The notes: generated from the letters alone by a model not told the origin. A stretch of DNA of 64,000 nt from CAZDCD01 sp964503885 (GCA_964503885.1 CAZDCD010000023.1:8306-72305); one strand, 5' to 3'. Numbered from the stretch's first letter, positions 1-9,191 are shown. Program-made: numbers and translations.

Positions 1-982
1 AACCGATCAGCTCATCCATAGTAAACAGTTCTTGGACGGTGCCCGGATTCCAGCCCAGCAAAGCCAGCATGTTTACAACAGCTTCGGGAAGATACCCCGA
101 TTCCATGTATCCTGAAGATATTACTCCTTCCGGAGATATCCATTCCAGCGGGATTACAGGAAATCCATCCTTATCCCCGTCGCGTTTGCTCAGCTTGCCC
201 TGTCCGTTTGGTTTTAAGATAAGCGGTAAATGTGCAAATTCGGGTTTCTTCCATCCGAATGCTTCGTACAAAAGGATGTGAAGAGGTAATGATGGAAGCC
301 ACTCCTCTCCCCTGATCACGTGGGTTATTTTCATCAGGCAATCGTCCACCACATTGGCCAGGTGATAGGTCGGCAACCCGTCGGATTTAAAGATTACCTT
401 GTCATCAAGTGTGGAAGAGCTGAAAACCATATTACCACGGACAATATCATGGACAAGAATATCCCTTTTTTCAGGTATTTTGAACCTGATCACATAAGGA
501 ACTCCCGAGTTAATGATTCCTGCTGTTTCCTGTTCCCTGAGCGTAAGAGAATTCTTAACTTTGTATTTATCCGATCTTATTGTGTGATCATAGGAAAATG
601 GATGCTTTGCAGCTTCGGATTCTTTTCTCAGGTTTTCAAGCTCAGCGGGAGTATCGAATGCATAATATGCCTGTTTTGCGGCGATAAGAAGATCAACATG
701 TTCCTTATAAATATGCTTTCTTTCCGATTGCCTGTATGGTATAAAAGGACCACCCTTAGAAACCCCCTCGTCAATTCTTATGCCACACCAGTTAAGCGAT
801 TCAATAATATAATGCTCGGCACCGGCAACAAACCTTGCCTGATCGGTATCTTCTATCCTGAGAATAAATGTCCCGTTGTTCTGCCGGGCAAAGAGGTAAT
901 TGAACAGGGCAGTTCTTACCCCGCCAATATGAAGAGGACCTGTCGGACTCGGAGCAAATCTTACCCTGACTTTTTCAGCCAT
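1..982 (-). CDS. gltX: Glutamyl-tRNA synthetase, C-terminus off window
   Basis: Charges tRNA-Glu with glutamate in the cytoplasm (class I aminoacyl-tRNA synthetase). Reading the minus strand from the ATG at 980-982 gives about 327 residues with no stop before the window edge. The N-terminus carries the class I signature PSPTGPLHIGG (residues 11-21; the HIGG form of HIGH is normal for GluRS). The KMSKS-equivalent KLSKRDG lies near residue 262. IRGEEWLPSLPLHILLYEAF is typical of the family. Full-length GluRS is about 500 residues, so roughly the anticodon-binding third is missing from view. It faces away from the superoxide dismutase genes. The identification is certain; only the C-terminus is unseen. 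Confidence 0.96.
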   Translation of the reverse strand, partial: MAEKVRVRFAPSPTGPLHIGGVRTALFNYLFARQNNGTFILRIEDTDQARFVAGAEHYIIESLNWCGIRIDEGVSKGGPFIPYRQSERKHIYKEHVDLLIAAKQAYYAFDTPAELENLRKESEAAKHPFSYDHTIRSDKYKVKNSLTLREQETAGIINSGVPYVIRFKIPEKRDILVHDIVRGNMVFSSSTLDDKVIFKSDGLPTYHLANVVDDCLMKITHVIRGEEWLPSLPLHILLYEAFGWKKPEFAHLPLILKPNGQGKLSKRDGDKDGFPVIPLEWISPEGVISSGYMESGYLPEAVVNMLALLGWNPGTVQELFTMDELIG

Positions 983-1122
983 ACTTTTTTCATGCGAAGA
1001 TAAAGAATTACCGCGTAAATTCTAAGTATCCCGGCTATATGTTAAGGTTTTGAACATTTGCCGGCGAGTGTTGTTGTTTATAATGAATCTAAATAGTGTC
1101 GAACCATTAAAACAGATAAGCT

Positions 1123-1734
1123 ATGATAGTTACAAAATTTGAATTACCGAAATTGGATTATGCATACGATGCACTTGAACCGCATATTGACGCCCGGACC
1201 ATGGAGATCCATTATACAAAGCATCATCAGGGCTACACCGATAAACTGAACTCCGCATTACAGGATTCAGAACACGAAGAAAAATCTATTGAAGAATTAT
1301 TTTCACAGGTATCAAAACTTTCTTCAGCCATACGGAATAACGGAGGCGGATATTATAACCATAGTCTTTTCTGGAAGATAATGTCACCAAAAGGAGGAGA
1401 CAAGCCATCAGGAGATCTCGCCGATGCCATTACCAGGTACTTCGGTTCATTTGATCAGTTCAAAGAAAAATTTTCGAATGCAGCTGCAACCAGGTTTGGT
1501 TCAGGATGGGCCTGGCTCATAAAGAGCAATGGTGAACTGAAAGTCACATCTTCACCGAACCAGGATAATCCTCTTATGGATGTGGCCGATGTGAAAGGGA
1601 CACCTATTCTTGGATTGGATGTGTGGGAACATGCTTATTACCTGAAATATCAGAACAGAAGACCTGAATATATTTCAGCCTTCTGGAATGTCATCAACTG
1701 GAACGAAGTGTTGAACAGGTTTAAAAATGCTTAA
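1123..1734 (+). CDS. sodA: Superoxide dismutase, Mn-type
   Basis: Dismutates superoxide to peroxide and oxygen in the cytoplasm. The 203-residue product has the whole Fe/Mn-SOD fold: metal ligands His30 (EIHYTKHH), His80 (YYNHSLFW), and Asp and His of LGLDVWEHAYYL near residue 165. Two metal-preference positions look manganese-like: a glycine run GGG before the YYNH motif, and Gln in SPNQDNPLM, where iron enzymes carry Ala. This assignment follows general family rules; cambialistic enzymes exist, so the metal is inferred. A second, iron-type paralogue follows 350 bp downstream, behind a terminator. A promoter could lie in 1003-1122, but I find no clean -7 match there. Confidence 0.93.
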   Translation: MIVTKFELPKLDYAYDALEPHIDARTMEIHYTKHHQGYTDKLNSALQDSEHEEKSIEELFSQVSKLSSAIRNNGGGYYNHSLFWKIMSPKGGDKPSGDLADAITRYFGSFDQFKEKFSNAAATRFGSGWAWLIKSNGELKVTSSPNQDNPLMDVADVKGTPILGLDVWEHAYYLKYQNRRPEYISAFWNVINWNEVLNRFKNA

Positions 1735-1771
1735 TAAGTAACAGGAATACTATTACGTCTGATGCGTCATT

Positions 1772-1800
1772 CCCCGGTCACTGCACCGGGGATTTTTTTT
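1772..1800 (+). terminator. Rho-independent terminator after sodA
   Basis: A perfect 7-bp stem CCCCGGT/ACCGGGG (1772-1778 with 1785-1791) with a 6-nt loop is followed by A and then eight T residues. It ends the first superoxide dismutase transcript, so the two sod genes are probably separate units. Confidence 0.85.
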
Positions 1801-2085
1801 GGCAGAAATTACTGTATATCCCTGTCCTATCTGGTCATCTGAATTTACTCTGTTCCATTCAGGTTGCAGGTACTGCCCTAAAAAAATATGAGCCAGACAT
1901 GCCTGAAAGAAAAGATCAAGGAATTCCGGATACAGATAGGGCGATGCTTAATCATGATCAAAGGCTGCCGGTTGTTTATCGTATGTCAAAATTCAGGAGA
2001 TTTTCTTGAGCAAAAAACAAAAAAGATTTGATTCTCATCAGAAATGTTTGTAACTTGATGGGTATAAACCAATTCAAATAAAGCC
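1801..2085. other. Intergenic region between the two sod genes
   Basis: No coding sequence or RNA family is recognisable here. The last 60 bases, AT-rich with TTTG at about 2027 and TAACTTGA at about 2051, could hold the promoter of the downstream sodB, but the match to TTTG-N19-TAnnTTTG is imperfect. Confidence 0.4.
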
Positions 2086-2661
2086 ATGTCATTCGAATTG
2101 CCAAAATTACCCTATACATTGGATGCACTGGAACCTGTGATCAGTAAAAAGACACTTGAATTCCATTACGGAAAACACCATCAGGCTTACGTCAATAACC
2201 TGAATAACCTCGTTAAAGGAACTCCGTTTGAAAATGCCACACTTGAGAAGATTATAAAGGAAGCCGAGGGTGGGATTTTCAACAATGGAGCCCAGGTATG
2301 GAACCACACCTTCTACTTTACCGGTTTTTCACGGAACAATGTGCATGAACCTGACGGAGAGCTTAAACGGGCCATTAATACTCAATTTGGTTCGTTGGCA
2401 GCATTTCAGGAAGAATTTGCAAAGGCTGCCGGAACGTTATTTGGTTCGGGCTGGACCTGGCTGGTAAAAAATAAGAGCGGTTCCCTCGACATTATCCAGG
2501 AGAGCAATGCCGGGAATCCGTTGCGCAACGGATTGATCCCAATCCTTACCTGTGATGTATGGGAACATGCGTATTATCTTGATTATCAGAACAGGCGTCC
2601 TGATTATGTAAAATCGTTCTGGAACATCCTGGACTGGAAAATAATTTCAGACAGGTTTTAG
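2086..2661 (+). CDS. sodB: Superoxide dismutase, Fe-type
   Basis: The 191-residue paralogue of the upstream dismutase. The ligands are His27 (EFHYGKHHQAYV), His of QVWNHTFYF near 76, and Asp and His of CDVWEHAYYLDYQNRR. It has the iron-type signatures: Gln in the GAQVWNH block and Ala in ESNAGNPL, replacing the Gly and Gln of the neighbouring gene. It resembles the iron or cambialistic SOD of Bacteroides in length and motifs. It has its own terminator downstream. Metal specificity is inferred from sequence only. The division of labour may be iron availability or oxygen exposure, as in other bacteria with paired SODs. Confidence 0.94.
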   Translation: MSFELPKLPYTLDALEPVISKKTLEFHYGKHHQAYVNNLNNLVKGTPFENATLEKIIKEAEGGIFNNGAQVWNHTFYFTGFSRNNVHEPDGELKRAINTQFGSLAAFQEEFAKAAGTLFGSGWTWLVKNKSGSLDIIQESNAGNPLRNGLIPILTCDVWEHAYYLDYQNRRPDYVKSFWNILDWKIISDRF

Positions 2662-2670
2662 TTAGTGCCC

Positions 2671-2694
2671 GCCAAGCGGAGCTTGGCTTTTTTT
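2671..2694 (+). terminator. Rho-independent terminator after sodB
   Basis: A 7-bp stem GCCAAGC/GCTTGGC with a GGA loop is followed by seven T residues, starting 10 bases after the sodB stop. It lies just before the convergent rsmI stop at 2713. Confidence 0.88.
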
Positions 2695-2712
2695 ATTGAC
2701 ACTTGACGGGTA

Positions 2713-3384
2713 CTAATCCAATCCTTTGATCACAATCACAATTTCGCCTTTAACCCCTTTTTCAGTATAGTATGCGATCATCTGTTCCATGCTGCCTCGA
2801 ACAGTTTCCTCATGTATCTTGGTGATTTCCCTCGATATGGATATTTCTCTGGATTCACCAAAATGTTCGGCAAGTTGCTCCAACGTCTTTAAAAGCCTGT
2901 GCGGCGACTCATAAAGGATTACTGTTCGTGTTTCACCGGCCAGTTCTTTTAACCTTGTTTGCCGGCCTTTCTTCGGTGGCAGGAATCCTTCGAAAACAAA
3001 TCGGTCAGAAGGAAATCCCGAAGTCACCAGTGCCGGGATCAATGCAGTTGGTCCGGGCAGGCATTCAATATCAATACCCTGGCGCAGGCACTCCCTGACC
3101 AGTAAAAAGCCGGGGTCGGAAATTCCGGGAGTTCCTGCATCGGTTACAATTGCTATGGAATCACCGCCAAGCAAAATTTCCGCAATCCGCAAAAGTTTCT
3201 TATGTTCATTGAATTTATGAAACGACGAAAGCTTCTTCCTGATGCCATAGTGATTTAGCAGGATGGTCGTTTTGCGCGTATCTTCAGCAAGGATCAGGTG
3301 GACTTCCTTTAATGTGGTGATTGCCCTGTAAGTAATATCACCCAGATTGCCCAATGGCGTAGGAATAAGATACAACTTACTCAT
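2713..3384 (-). CDS. rsmI: 16S rRNA (cytidine-1402-2'-O)-methyltransferase RsmI
   Basis: Adds the 2'-O-methyl of C1402 in the 16S rRNA decoding centre, using S-adenosylmethionine. The 223-residue protein has the tetrapyrrole-methylase fold. Visible motifs are the N-terminal YLIPTPLGNLGDIT, AEDTRKT, VTDAGTPGISDPG, the ECLPGPTA loop and LYESPHRL. It lacks the C-terminal extension seen in the longer (about 280-residue) proteobacterial enzymes, which is common in Bacteroidota. The start ATG overlaps the end of the upstream unknown gene by 8 bases, so the two are translationally coupled. Confidence 0.95.
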   Translation of the reverse strand: MSKLYLIPTPLGNLGDITYRAITTLKEVHLILAEDTRKTTILLNHYGIRKKLSSFHKFNEHKKLLRIAEILLGGDSIAIVTDAGTPGISDPGFLLVRECLRQGIDIECLPGPTALIPALVTSGFPSDRFVFEGFLPPKKGRQTRLKELAGETRTVILYESPHRLLKTLEQLAEHFGESREISISREITKIHEETVRGSMEQMIAYYTEKGVKGEIVIVIKGLD

Positions 3385-4093
3385 TCCTGCCTGTAATTAG
3401 TTTGCGCCTGATCAGTTCGAGGATCTTTTGCACCAGCTCATCGTCCATATCCCAGCTGTAATTCTCAATCAGGAAATTATACGCTTCATTAAAATCGGTT
3501 GCACTATTAAGTACCTGTATGGTTTCTTCGTATTTCCTGGTATCGTCTCTGAACAGTTCATGGATGAACGAGAATTTATCATTTATCCCGATTGCATTCG
3601 CAATATCGGAAATAGGTTTTGACTGAAGTTTTGATGATAAATCGCTGTATTGCCTCGATTTTGCCAGGTTGTCGTGAAGCGAAGAAGGCGGATTCCCGAA
3701 GTTGTCGGTAACCATTTTCGTTGCTTCCTTTTTAGTGGTCCGGGTGGTTCTGCCATTATTCTCATCCCTGTTATCCGGGTTTTCTTCCCCGGTATTTTCT
3801 GCTGGAGTCCTGGCAATTTCCTGTCCGGACGGCCCTGTTATTTTATTTGTTGTGGATTCCGAAAGGTCCTTTTCTGCAGGTTCCTTCTCCTGCCGTCCGG
3901 AAGATTCGTCCACAGGTTGCCGGACAGCATTCTGCTTTAACATCAACAATACATCGTACAGGTTTCTCGTTTTATCCAACAGAAGATCGATTTCAATCGG
4001 TGATATTTTTTTTGATGAGTCGAATCCGTTGACCAGTATTTCTAGTCCCCTGATGTTTTCGGATAAAATGTCGATAGTATGTTTATAATCCAT
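3377..4093 (-). CDS. Conserved Bacteroidota protein of unknown function
   Basis: The 238-residue protein, whose function I do not recognise, has three visible parts. Residues 1-65 are helical and leucine-rich. Residues about 66-145 form a low-complexity, charged linker rich in Glu, Asn, Thr and Lys. Residues about 150-238 form a compact helical domain with the run NAIGINDKFSFIHELF, then TIQVLNSATDFNEAYNFL. I recall this C-terminal pattern as a recurrent uncharacterised domain in Bacteroidota. There is no signal peptide or membrane segment. Its stop overlaps the rsmI start by 8 bases, and it is divergent from tdk. Co-expression with rsmI is likely, but a shared role is not shown. Confidence 0.8.
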   Translation of the reverse strand: MDYKHTIDILSENIRGLEILVNGFDSSKKISPIEIDLLLDKTRNLYDVLLMLKQNAVRQPVDESSGRQEKEPAEKDLSESTTNKITGPSGQEIARTPAENTGEENPDNRDENNGRTTRTTKKEATKMVTDNFGNPPSSLHDNLAKSRQYSDLSSKLQSKPISDIANAIGINDKFSFIHELFRDDTRKYEETIQVLNSATDFNEAYNFLIENYSWDMDDELVQKILELIRRKLITGRNE

Positions 4094-4128
4094 GGTATAT
4101 TCAAATAAGATAACGTTTGGTTTTTGCC

Positions 4129-4136
4129 TATTTTTG
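4129..4136 (+). promoter_or_regulatory. Putative -7 promoter element for tdk
   Basis: TATTTTTG fits the Bacteroidetes -7 consensus TAnnTTTG and lies 36 bases before the tdk start, in the intergenic space shared with a divergent gene. No good TTTG was found at the expected -33 distance, so this is a modest call. Confidence 0.4.
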
Positions 4137-4171
4137 TATAGAACGTATAAAATTAGGAAAAACTTATAAGA

Positions 4172-4747
4172 ATGTTCGATGAAAATTATATGAATACTTC
4201 ATCCCGTAAAGGATGGATTGAAGTAGTTGTGGGATCGATGTTTTCAGGAAAGACAGAGGAACTGATACGTAGGTTGAGAAGGGCTCAGCTGGCTAACCAG
4301 AAAGTAATGATATTTAAAAATGCTCTCGATACAAGGTATTCGCAAACCGAGTTGGTTTCACACGATGAAAAATCCATCCATTCAATTCCGGTTTCCACTG
4401 CAAAAGAAATACTGGCGCATATATCCGATGTGAATGTGGTGGGCATTGACGAGGGTCAGTTCTTCGGACAGGATTTACCCGAAATTGCCAATTATCTTGC
4501 CAATTCGGGTATACGTGTGATCGTGGCCGGTCTCGATATGGATTATCAGGGTAAGCCATTTGGACTAATACCGCAGCTTATGGCCATAGCAGAATATGTG
4601 ACCAAACTTCATGCAGTATGCGTGAGGTGCGGAAACCTGGCCAGTTACTCACACCGCAAGATAAATGTGGATGATCTTGTATTGCTGGGTGAGCTGAAAG
4701 AATACGAACCACTCTGCAGAGACTGTTATGATACTGTTACAAATTGA
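4172..4747 (+). CDS. tdk: Thymidine kinase
   Basis: Phosphorylates thymidine to dTMP in nucleotide salvage. The 191-residue type II thymidine kinase has its P-loop GSMFSGKTE at residues 20-28, the Walker B-like VVGIDEGQFF near 90, the lasso region AGLDMDYQGKPFG, and two zinc Cys pairs, CVRC and CRDC, near the C-terminus. The annotated first Met is plausible, but Met7 would also leave the domain intact. It is first in a run with murF-alr (21-base gap) and two glycosyltransferases. Confidence 0.95.
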   Translation: MFDENYMNTSSRKGWIEVVVGSMFSGKTEELIRRLRRAQLANQKVMIFKNALDTRYSQTELVSHDEKSIHSIPVSTAKEILAHISDVNVVGIDEGQFFGQDLPEIANYLANSGIRVIVAGLDMDYQGKPFGLIPQLMAIAEYVTKLHAVCVRCGNLASYSHRKINVDDLVLLGELKEYEPLCRDCYDTVTN

Positions 4748-4768
4748 TTCATTAAAAGTGCACATACT

Positions 4769-7231
4769 ATGACTGAATACCGGATAAGTGAAATCGCAGA
4801 GACCCTTGGCAAACCATTAATCAGGAAAGATTGTATCATCAGGTATCTGCTCACCGACAGCCGTAAAATAATTTCTCCTGCGGATTCCCTGTTTTTTGCT
4901 ATAGAAGGACAGAGGCATGACGGACATTCTTTTATCGGTGAACTGTATGGTAAAGGAGTGAGATCATTTGTGGTATCGGAAGAAAAGGGTTACTCCACAG
5001 GCTATTCTGATGCCAATTTTATATATTCAGGCAATGTGTTGAATTCGCTGCAGTCACTGGCAGCTTTTCACAGGAAAAAATTCAATTTCCCTGTTGTCGG
5101 CATCACCGGGAGTAACGGGAAAACCATTGTTAAGGAATGGACTTACCATTGTCTTTCGGTCACAAAAAACATAGTCAGAAGCCCTAAAAGCTACAATTCA
5201 CAGGTGGGTGTTCCCCTTTCAGCATGGCTGATTCAACCGGGAAATGACTTCGGAATTTTTGAAGCAGGAATTTCAAAACCGGGGGAGATGAAAAACCTCG
5301 AGAGAATTATTGCTCCCGAGATTGGCATCTTTACCAATATCGGTGAAGCACACCAGGAAAATTTCAGGGATATTCCGCATAAGATCATTGAAAAACTAAA
5401 TCTATTCGCTTACAGCAATACGCTGATCTATTGCAAAGATCACAAGCATCTCGATCATGCCATTCTTACCGATTCATCCATAAACCAGGCAAAATTATTT
5501 ACCTGGTCGTTCAGGTCGGGCGGAGATGTAAATATCACCGCGCTCAGCAAATCAGCGAATCAGACCACAATTGAGATTACCTGCGACAGCACAACACATT
5601 CTTTTACAGTGCCTTTCGCTGATGACGCATCTATAGAGAACGCCATGCATGTGGTTACCCTGCTGATCTTTCTCGGTGAATACAATGAACAAACACAGGG
5701 ACAGCTGGCCACATTACCCTCAGTTGCCATGCGGCTCGAGCTCAAGAGAGGGATCAATACCTGCACCATAATCAACGACAGTTACAATTCCGACATCAAC
5801 TCGTTATCCATTGCCATCGACCTGCTAAATATGCAGGTACAGCACCCGGTAAAAACCCTTATACTTTCGGATATTTACCAGTCAGGAATGCAGGAAGAGG
5901 CTTTATATACGCGTATAGCAAGACTTCTAGGTGCAAAAAACATTGATAGACTGGTAGGTATAGGCGGCGCCATATCAGCAAACAGGCAATTTTTCGGACC
6001 GAATGCTGCATTTTTTGCTTCTACCGAAGAATTTCTGATCCATCTTCCCGAAATGGAATTTGCAAACGAAGCCATTCTCATCAAAGGTTCACGCAAATTC
6101 GAATTTGAAAAAATATCGGCGGTTTTTGAAGAAAAAAAACATCTCACCCGTCTTGAGATTAATCTGAATGCATTAATCGATAACCTTAATTTTTACCGTT
6201 CCCTGCTTCAGGAAAAAACAAAAATAATGGTGATGGTGAAAGCATTGTCATACGGAAGCGGTTCTTACGAAATCGCCAACATGTTGCAGTACCAGAGGGT
6301 AGATTATCTTGGTGTGGCATTTGCCGACGAAGGTGTGGAGCTGAGAAATGCAGGCATTACACTGCCTATAATGGTGATGAATGCCGATCCCGATAGCTAT
6401 GACACCATGATCAGGCACAGGCTTGAACCTGAACTTTATAGCTTTACCACACTTGAACTTTTCAATTTTGCTGCAGTTCGAAACCAGGAATCACAATATC
6501 CGGTCCATATTAAACTCGATACCGGCATGCACAGGCTTGGATTTGCTGAAGAAGACACTGACCGGTTATGCAATGTGCTTGAACATACAAAAAATGTCAA
6601 TGTGAGCTCGGTATTCTCGCATCTTGCTGCTTCTGATGAACCTGAACATGATGAATTCACGCGTGAGCAGATCAGAAAATTTACAGCGACCTCTGAAAAG
6701 ATCGCTAAAGCAATTGGATATCCGTTTGACAGGCATATCCTCAATTCATCGGGAATTGACCGTTTTCCTTCGGCACAGTTCGAGATGGTAAGACTGGGAA
6801 TAGGCCTTTACGGATTTTCAGCAATAAATTCCGCCAAACTTAAGAATATAAGTTCGTTAAAAAGCACTATATCACAGGTTAAGAAGGTGCATGAGGGAGA
6901 AACAATCGGTTACGGACGCGCAGGAAAAACAAAAAAAGAGATGATTATTGGGACAATTCCAGTGGGATATGCCGACGGGATAAACCGCAAGCTCGGTAAT
7001 GGTAAAGGGAAAATGCTTATCAGGGGTAAATTGGTTCCCATAGTTGGCAATATCTGCATGGACATGTGCATGATCGACGTTGCAGGTACCGATGCACATG
7101 AGGGAGATGAAGTCACTATATTTGGTGACGGCTACCCGATGACAGAGCTCGCCAGACAACTCGGAACCATTCCCTATGAGATCCTCACCGGAATATCAGT
7201 CAGGGTGAAAAGAATTTATTACCATGAATAG
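4769..7231 (+). CDS. MurF-alanine racemase fusion
   Basis: An 820-residue bifunctional enzyme for peptidoglycan precursors. The N-terminal half (about 1-450) is UDP-N-acetylmuramoyl-tripeptide:D-Ala-D-Ala ligase (MurF), with the ATP-binding loop TGSNGKT (Lys118), the LFFAIEGQRHDGH motif and NDSYNSD. The C-terminal half (about 455-820) is a PLP-dependent alanine racemase, with the PLP lysine Lys491 in KALSYGSG, the catalytic Tyr715 in GYGRAGKT and NICMDMCMIDV near the second active-site region. The racemase would supply D-Ala for the D-Ala-D-Ala used by MurF. This fusion is known in Bacteroidota. It follows tdk by 21 bases and precedes a glycosyltransferase by 3. Confidence 0.95.
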   Translation: MTEYRISEIAETLGKPLIRKDCIIRYLLTDSRKIISPADSLFFAIEGQRHDGHSFIGELYGKGVRSFVVSEEKGYSTGYSDANFIYSGNVLNSLQSLAAFHRKKFNFPVVGITGSNGKTIVKEWTYHCLSVTKNIVRSPKSYNSQVGVPLSAWLIQPGNDFGIFEAGISKPGEMKNLERIIAPEIGIFTNIGEAHQENFRDIPHKIIEKLNLFAYSNTLIYCKDHKHLDHAILTDSSINQAKLFTWSFRSGGDVNITALSKSANQTTIEITCDSTTHSFTVPFADDASIENAMHVVTLLIFLGEYNEQTQGQLATLPSVAMRLELKRGINTCTIINDSYNSDINSLSIAIDLLNMQVQHPVKTLILSDIYQSGMQEEALYTRIARLLGAKNIDRLVGIGGAISANRQFFGPNAAFFASTEEFLIHLPEMEFANEAILIKGSRKFEFEKISAVFEEKKHLTRLEINLNALIDNLNFYRSLLQEKTKIMVMVKALSYGSGSYEIANMLQYQRVDYLGVAFADEGVELRNAGITLPIMVMNADPDSYDTMIRHRLEPELYSFTTLELFNFAAVRNQESQYPVHIKLDTGMHRLGFAEEDTDRLCNVLEHTKNVNVSSVFSHLAASDEPEHDEFTREQIRKFTATSEKIAKAIGYPFDRHILNSSGIDRFPSAQFEMVRLGIGLYGFSAINSAKLKNISSLKSTISQVKKVHEGETIGYGRAGKTKKEMIIGTIPVGYADGINRKLGNGKGKMLIRGKLVPIVGNICMDMCMIDVAGTDAHEGDEVTIFGDGYPMTELARQLGTIPYEILTGISVRVKRIYYHE

Positions 7232-7234
7232 GCA

Positions 7235-8011
7235 ATGAAGATACCCCTTTCAGTAACAGTAATTACTTTCAACGAAGAACTGAACATCCGCAGGTGTCTG
7301 GATTCGGTCAAAGATATTGCCGACGATATTGTGGTGGTGGATTCGTATTCATCGGATGAGACCGTAGAAATTTGCAGGGAATTGGGTGTACAGTTCGTAA
7401 GCCATGTGTTCGAAGGGCACATACAACAGAAAAATTTTGCCGTAGGCCAGGCAAAATTTCCGCATATTTTATCGCTCGATGCCGATGAGGCCCTTTCCGA
7501 CACGCTAAGAGACAATATTAAGATAGTCCTGGAAAACTGGATAGCTGACGGCTATACGATGAACAGGCTGAACAATTATTGTGGAAAATGGATCAGGCAT
7601 GCAGGTTGGTACCCCGACAGAAAACTTAGGTTATGGGACAGCCGCAAAGGCAAATGGACAGGACAGAATCCACATGACCGGTTTGAGCTTGAGAAAGACT
7701 CAAGGATCGGTCATATCCGGGGAGACATTCTCCATTATTCGTACCCTTCTATATCCCAGCATATTGAGCAGATCAACAAATTTTCGACCATATCGGCTTC
7801 AGGTAAGTTCGAAAAAGGGAAAAAAATTCCATTGTTTGTGACCATTTTACGAACATGGTTCACCTTCATAAAAAAATTTATCCTGAAACTTGGCTTTCTC
7901 GATGGTTACTATGGGTATATCATAAGCAGGCTTTCAGCCTGTGGGGTGTTCCTTAAGGATATTAAGCTCAGAGAAATGCACAGGAATAATCAGCACACCA
8001 AAGCAGAATGA
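7235..8011 (+). CDS. Glycosyltransferase family 2, LPS-core type
   Basis: The 258-residue GT-A glycosyltransferase opens with LSVTVITFNEELNIRRCL and has the VVVDSYSSDET nucleotide-sugar loop and the DxD-type SLDADEALSD. The C-terminal part, with KFILKLGFLDGYYGY near residues 220-235, is hydrophobic and basic, as in membrane-associated WaaE/KdtX-like LPS-core glucosyltransferases. The likely role is adding a hexose to the lipopolysaccharide inner core at the cytoplasmic membrane face. The exact sugar and acceptor cannot be read from sequence. Its last four bases overlap the next glycosyltransferase. Confidence 0.88.
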   Translation: MKIPLSVTVITFNEELNIRRCLDSVKDIADDIVVVDSYSSDETVEICRELGVQFVSHVFEGHIQQKNFAVGQAKFPHILSLDADEALSDTLRDNIKIVLENWIADGYTMNRLNNYCGKWIRHAGWYPDRKLRLWDSRKGKWTGQNPHDRFELEKDSRIGHIRGDILHYSYPSISQHIEQINKFSTISASGKFEKGKKIPLFVTILRTWFTFIKKFILKLGFLDGYYGYIISRLSACGVFLKDIKLREMHRNNQHTKAE

Positions 8012-9093
8012 AGGTCGCTTTTTTTAACAGCACACAAGCCTGGGGGGGAGGCGAAAAATGGCATTTTGAAATGTCTACGGGTTTGTATGAAAAGGGGTGG
8101 GACACTGTTGTTTATGCAAATAAAAATAGCGAATTGTCAGCCCGTATGCACAAGGCCGGAGTAGCTATACACGATGTGAGCATCTCAAACCTCAGTTTTC
8201 TGAACCCCTTTAAGATCCGTTCACTGGTTGCGTCTTTTCAAAAGGAACGGATCCGGACGATTATACTGAATCTTTCGGCGGACCTTAAAGCGGCCGGCAT
8301 CGCAGCAAAACTTGCAGGCATAGAAACCATCATATACAGGCGCGGAAGTGCCATACCAATTCAAAATTCCTGGATGAACCGTCAGCTTTTCAGAAAGGTA
8401 ATTACCCATGTTATTGCCAATTCGTCGGAAACTAAAAAAACCATCTTAGCCAATAATCCCCGGCTTATTCCTGAAGAAAACATTACAGTGATTTATAACG
8501 GACTGAATTTCAGCAAATACGAAAATGGAGGTTCCATTCCTTCTTTTCCGAAAAAAAACGGGGAGATCGTTATCGGCAACCTGGGTCGGCTGGTAAAGCA
8601 GAAAAGTCAGCATAGCCTGATTGACCTGGCGGTGTTGCTGAAAAAGCGAAATCTGCCGGTAAGGATTCTGATCGGGGGCGCCGGTCCCCTTGAGGAAAAC
8701 CTGAAGTTAGAAACCAGAGAGAAAGGGGTTGAAGAGATGGTGACTTTTACCGGTTTTATCAACGATATTAAGGGTTTTATGCTGTCAATAGATATTTTCA
8801 TTCTAACATCATTATGGGAAGGATTTGGCTATGTGATTGCAGAAGCCATGTACTTCAAAAAACCGGTGATTGCCTTTGATGTTTCGAGTAACCCGGAGCT
8901 GATCGATGACGGTAAAGACGGATTCCTGATACCATCGGGAGATTTGACGGCTATGGCCGGATCAGTCGAATATTTCTGCATAAATACAAGCCTGATGGCT
9001 CAATTTGGCGAAACGGGCCATGAAAAAGTTACCGGAAAATTCAGTTTTAATAAAAGTCTCGATAATTTGATGAGCCTGATTGCTTCACTCTGA
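8008..9093 (+). CDS. Glycosyltransferase family 4
   Basis: The 361-residue GT-B glycosyltransferase. The N-terminal Rossmann domain has FNSTQAWGGGEKWHFEM. The C-terminal donor domain has GNLGRLVKQKSQHSL, IGGAGPLEENL and the retaining-GT4 E-x7-E block in SLWEGFGYVIAEAMYFKKP. It overlaps the upstream GT2 by 4 bases (ATGA), so the pair is translationally coupled and probably acts in sequence on one glycan, most simply LPS core. Donor and acceptor are not determinable here. Confidence 0.88.
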   Translation: MKVAFFNSTQAWGGGEKWHFEMSTGLYEKGWDTVVYANKNSELSARMHKAGVAIHDVSISNLSFLNPFKIRSLVASFQKERIRTIILNLSADLKAAGIAAKLAGIETIIYRRGSAIPIQNSWMNRQLFRKVITHVIANSSETKKTILANNPRLIPEENITVIYNGLNFSKYENGGSIPSFPKKNGEIVIGNLGRLVKQKSQHSLIDLAVLLKKRNLPVRILIGGAGPLEENLKLETREKGVEEMVTFTGFINDIKGFMLSIDIFILTSLWEGFGYVIAEAMYFKKPVIAFDVSSNPELIDDGKDGFLIPSGDLTAMAGSVEYFCINTSLMAQFGETGHEKVTGKFSFNKSLDNLMSLIASL

Positions 9094-9125
9094 TCACGAA
9101 GTCAGTTTTGAAACATATAAGTGTG

Positions 9126-9155
9126 TTGTATGCAATTGCTATTTTTATATATTTG
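9126..9155 (+). promoter_or_regulatory. Bacteroidetes-type promoter for the PchB-like/aldolase unit
   Basis: TTG at 9126-9128, a 19-base spacer and TATATTTG at 9148-9155 match the -33/-7 promoter pattern of Bacteroidetes. The element lies inside the longest possible reading frame of the next gene, which argues that the real start is the ATG at 9192. It also separates this unit from the upstream glycosyltransferases. Confidence 0.65.
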
Positions 9156-9191
9156 CATATTTTATACTCTCTTTTGCATAAATATTTATTC

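Noticed and set aside
320..1003. 227-residue open frame opposite gltX
   Set aside because: It lies wholly antisense to a clear GluRS and its translation has no recognisable family pattern.
4769..7231. MurF-Alr fusion as a novel enzyme
   Set aside because: This fusion is already known as a common arrangement in Bacteroidota.
9108..9191. Hydrophobic N-terminal extension of the PchB-like gene
   Set aside because: It overlaps a good promoter, and the family match starts at the ATG at 9192. The hydrophobicity comes from AT-rich promoter DNA.
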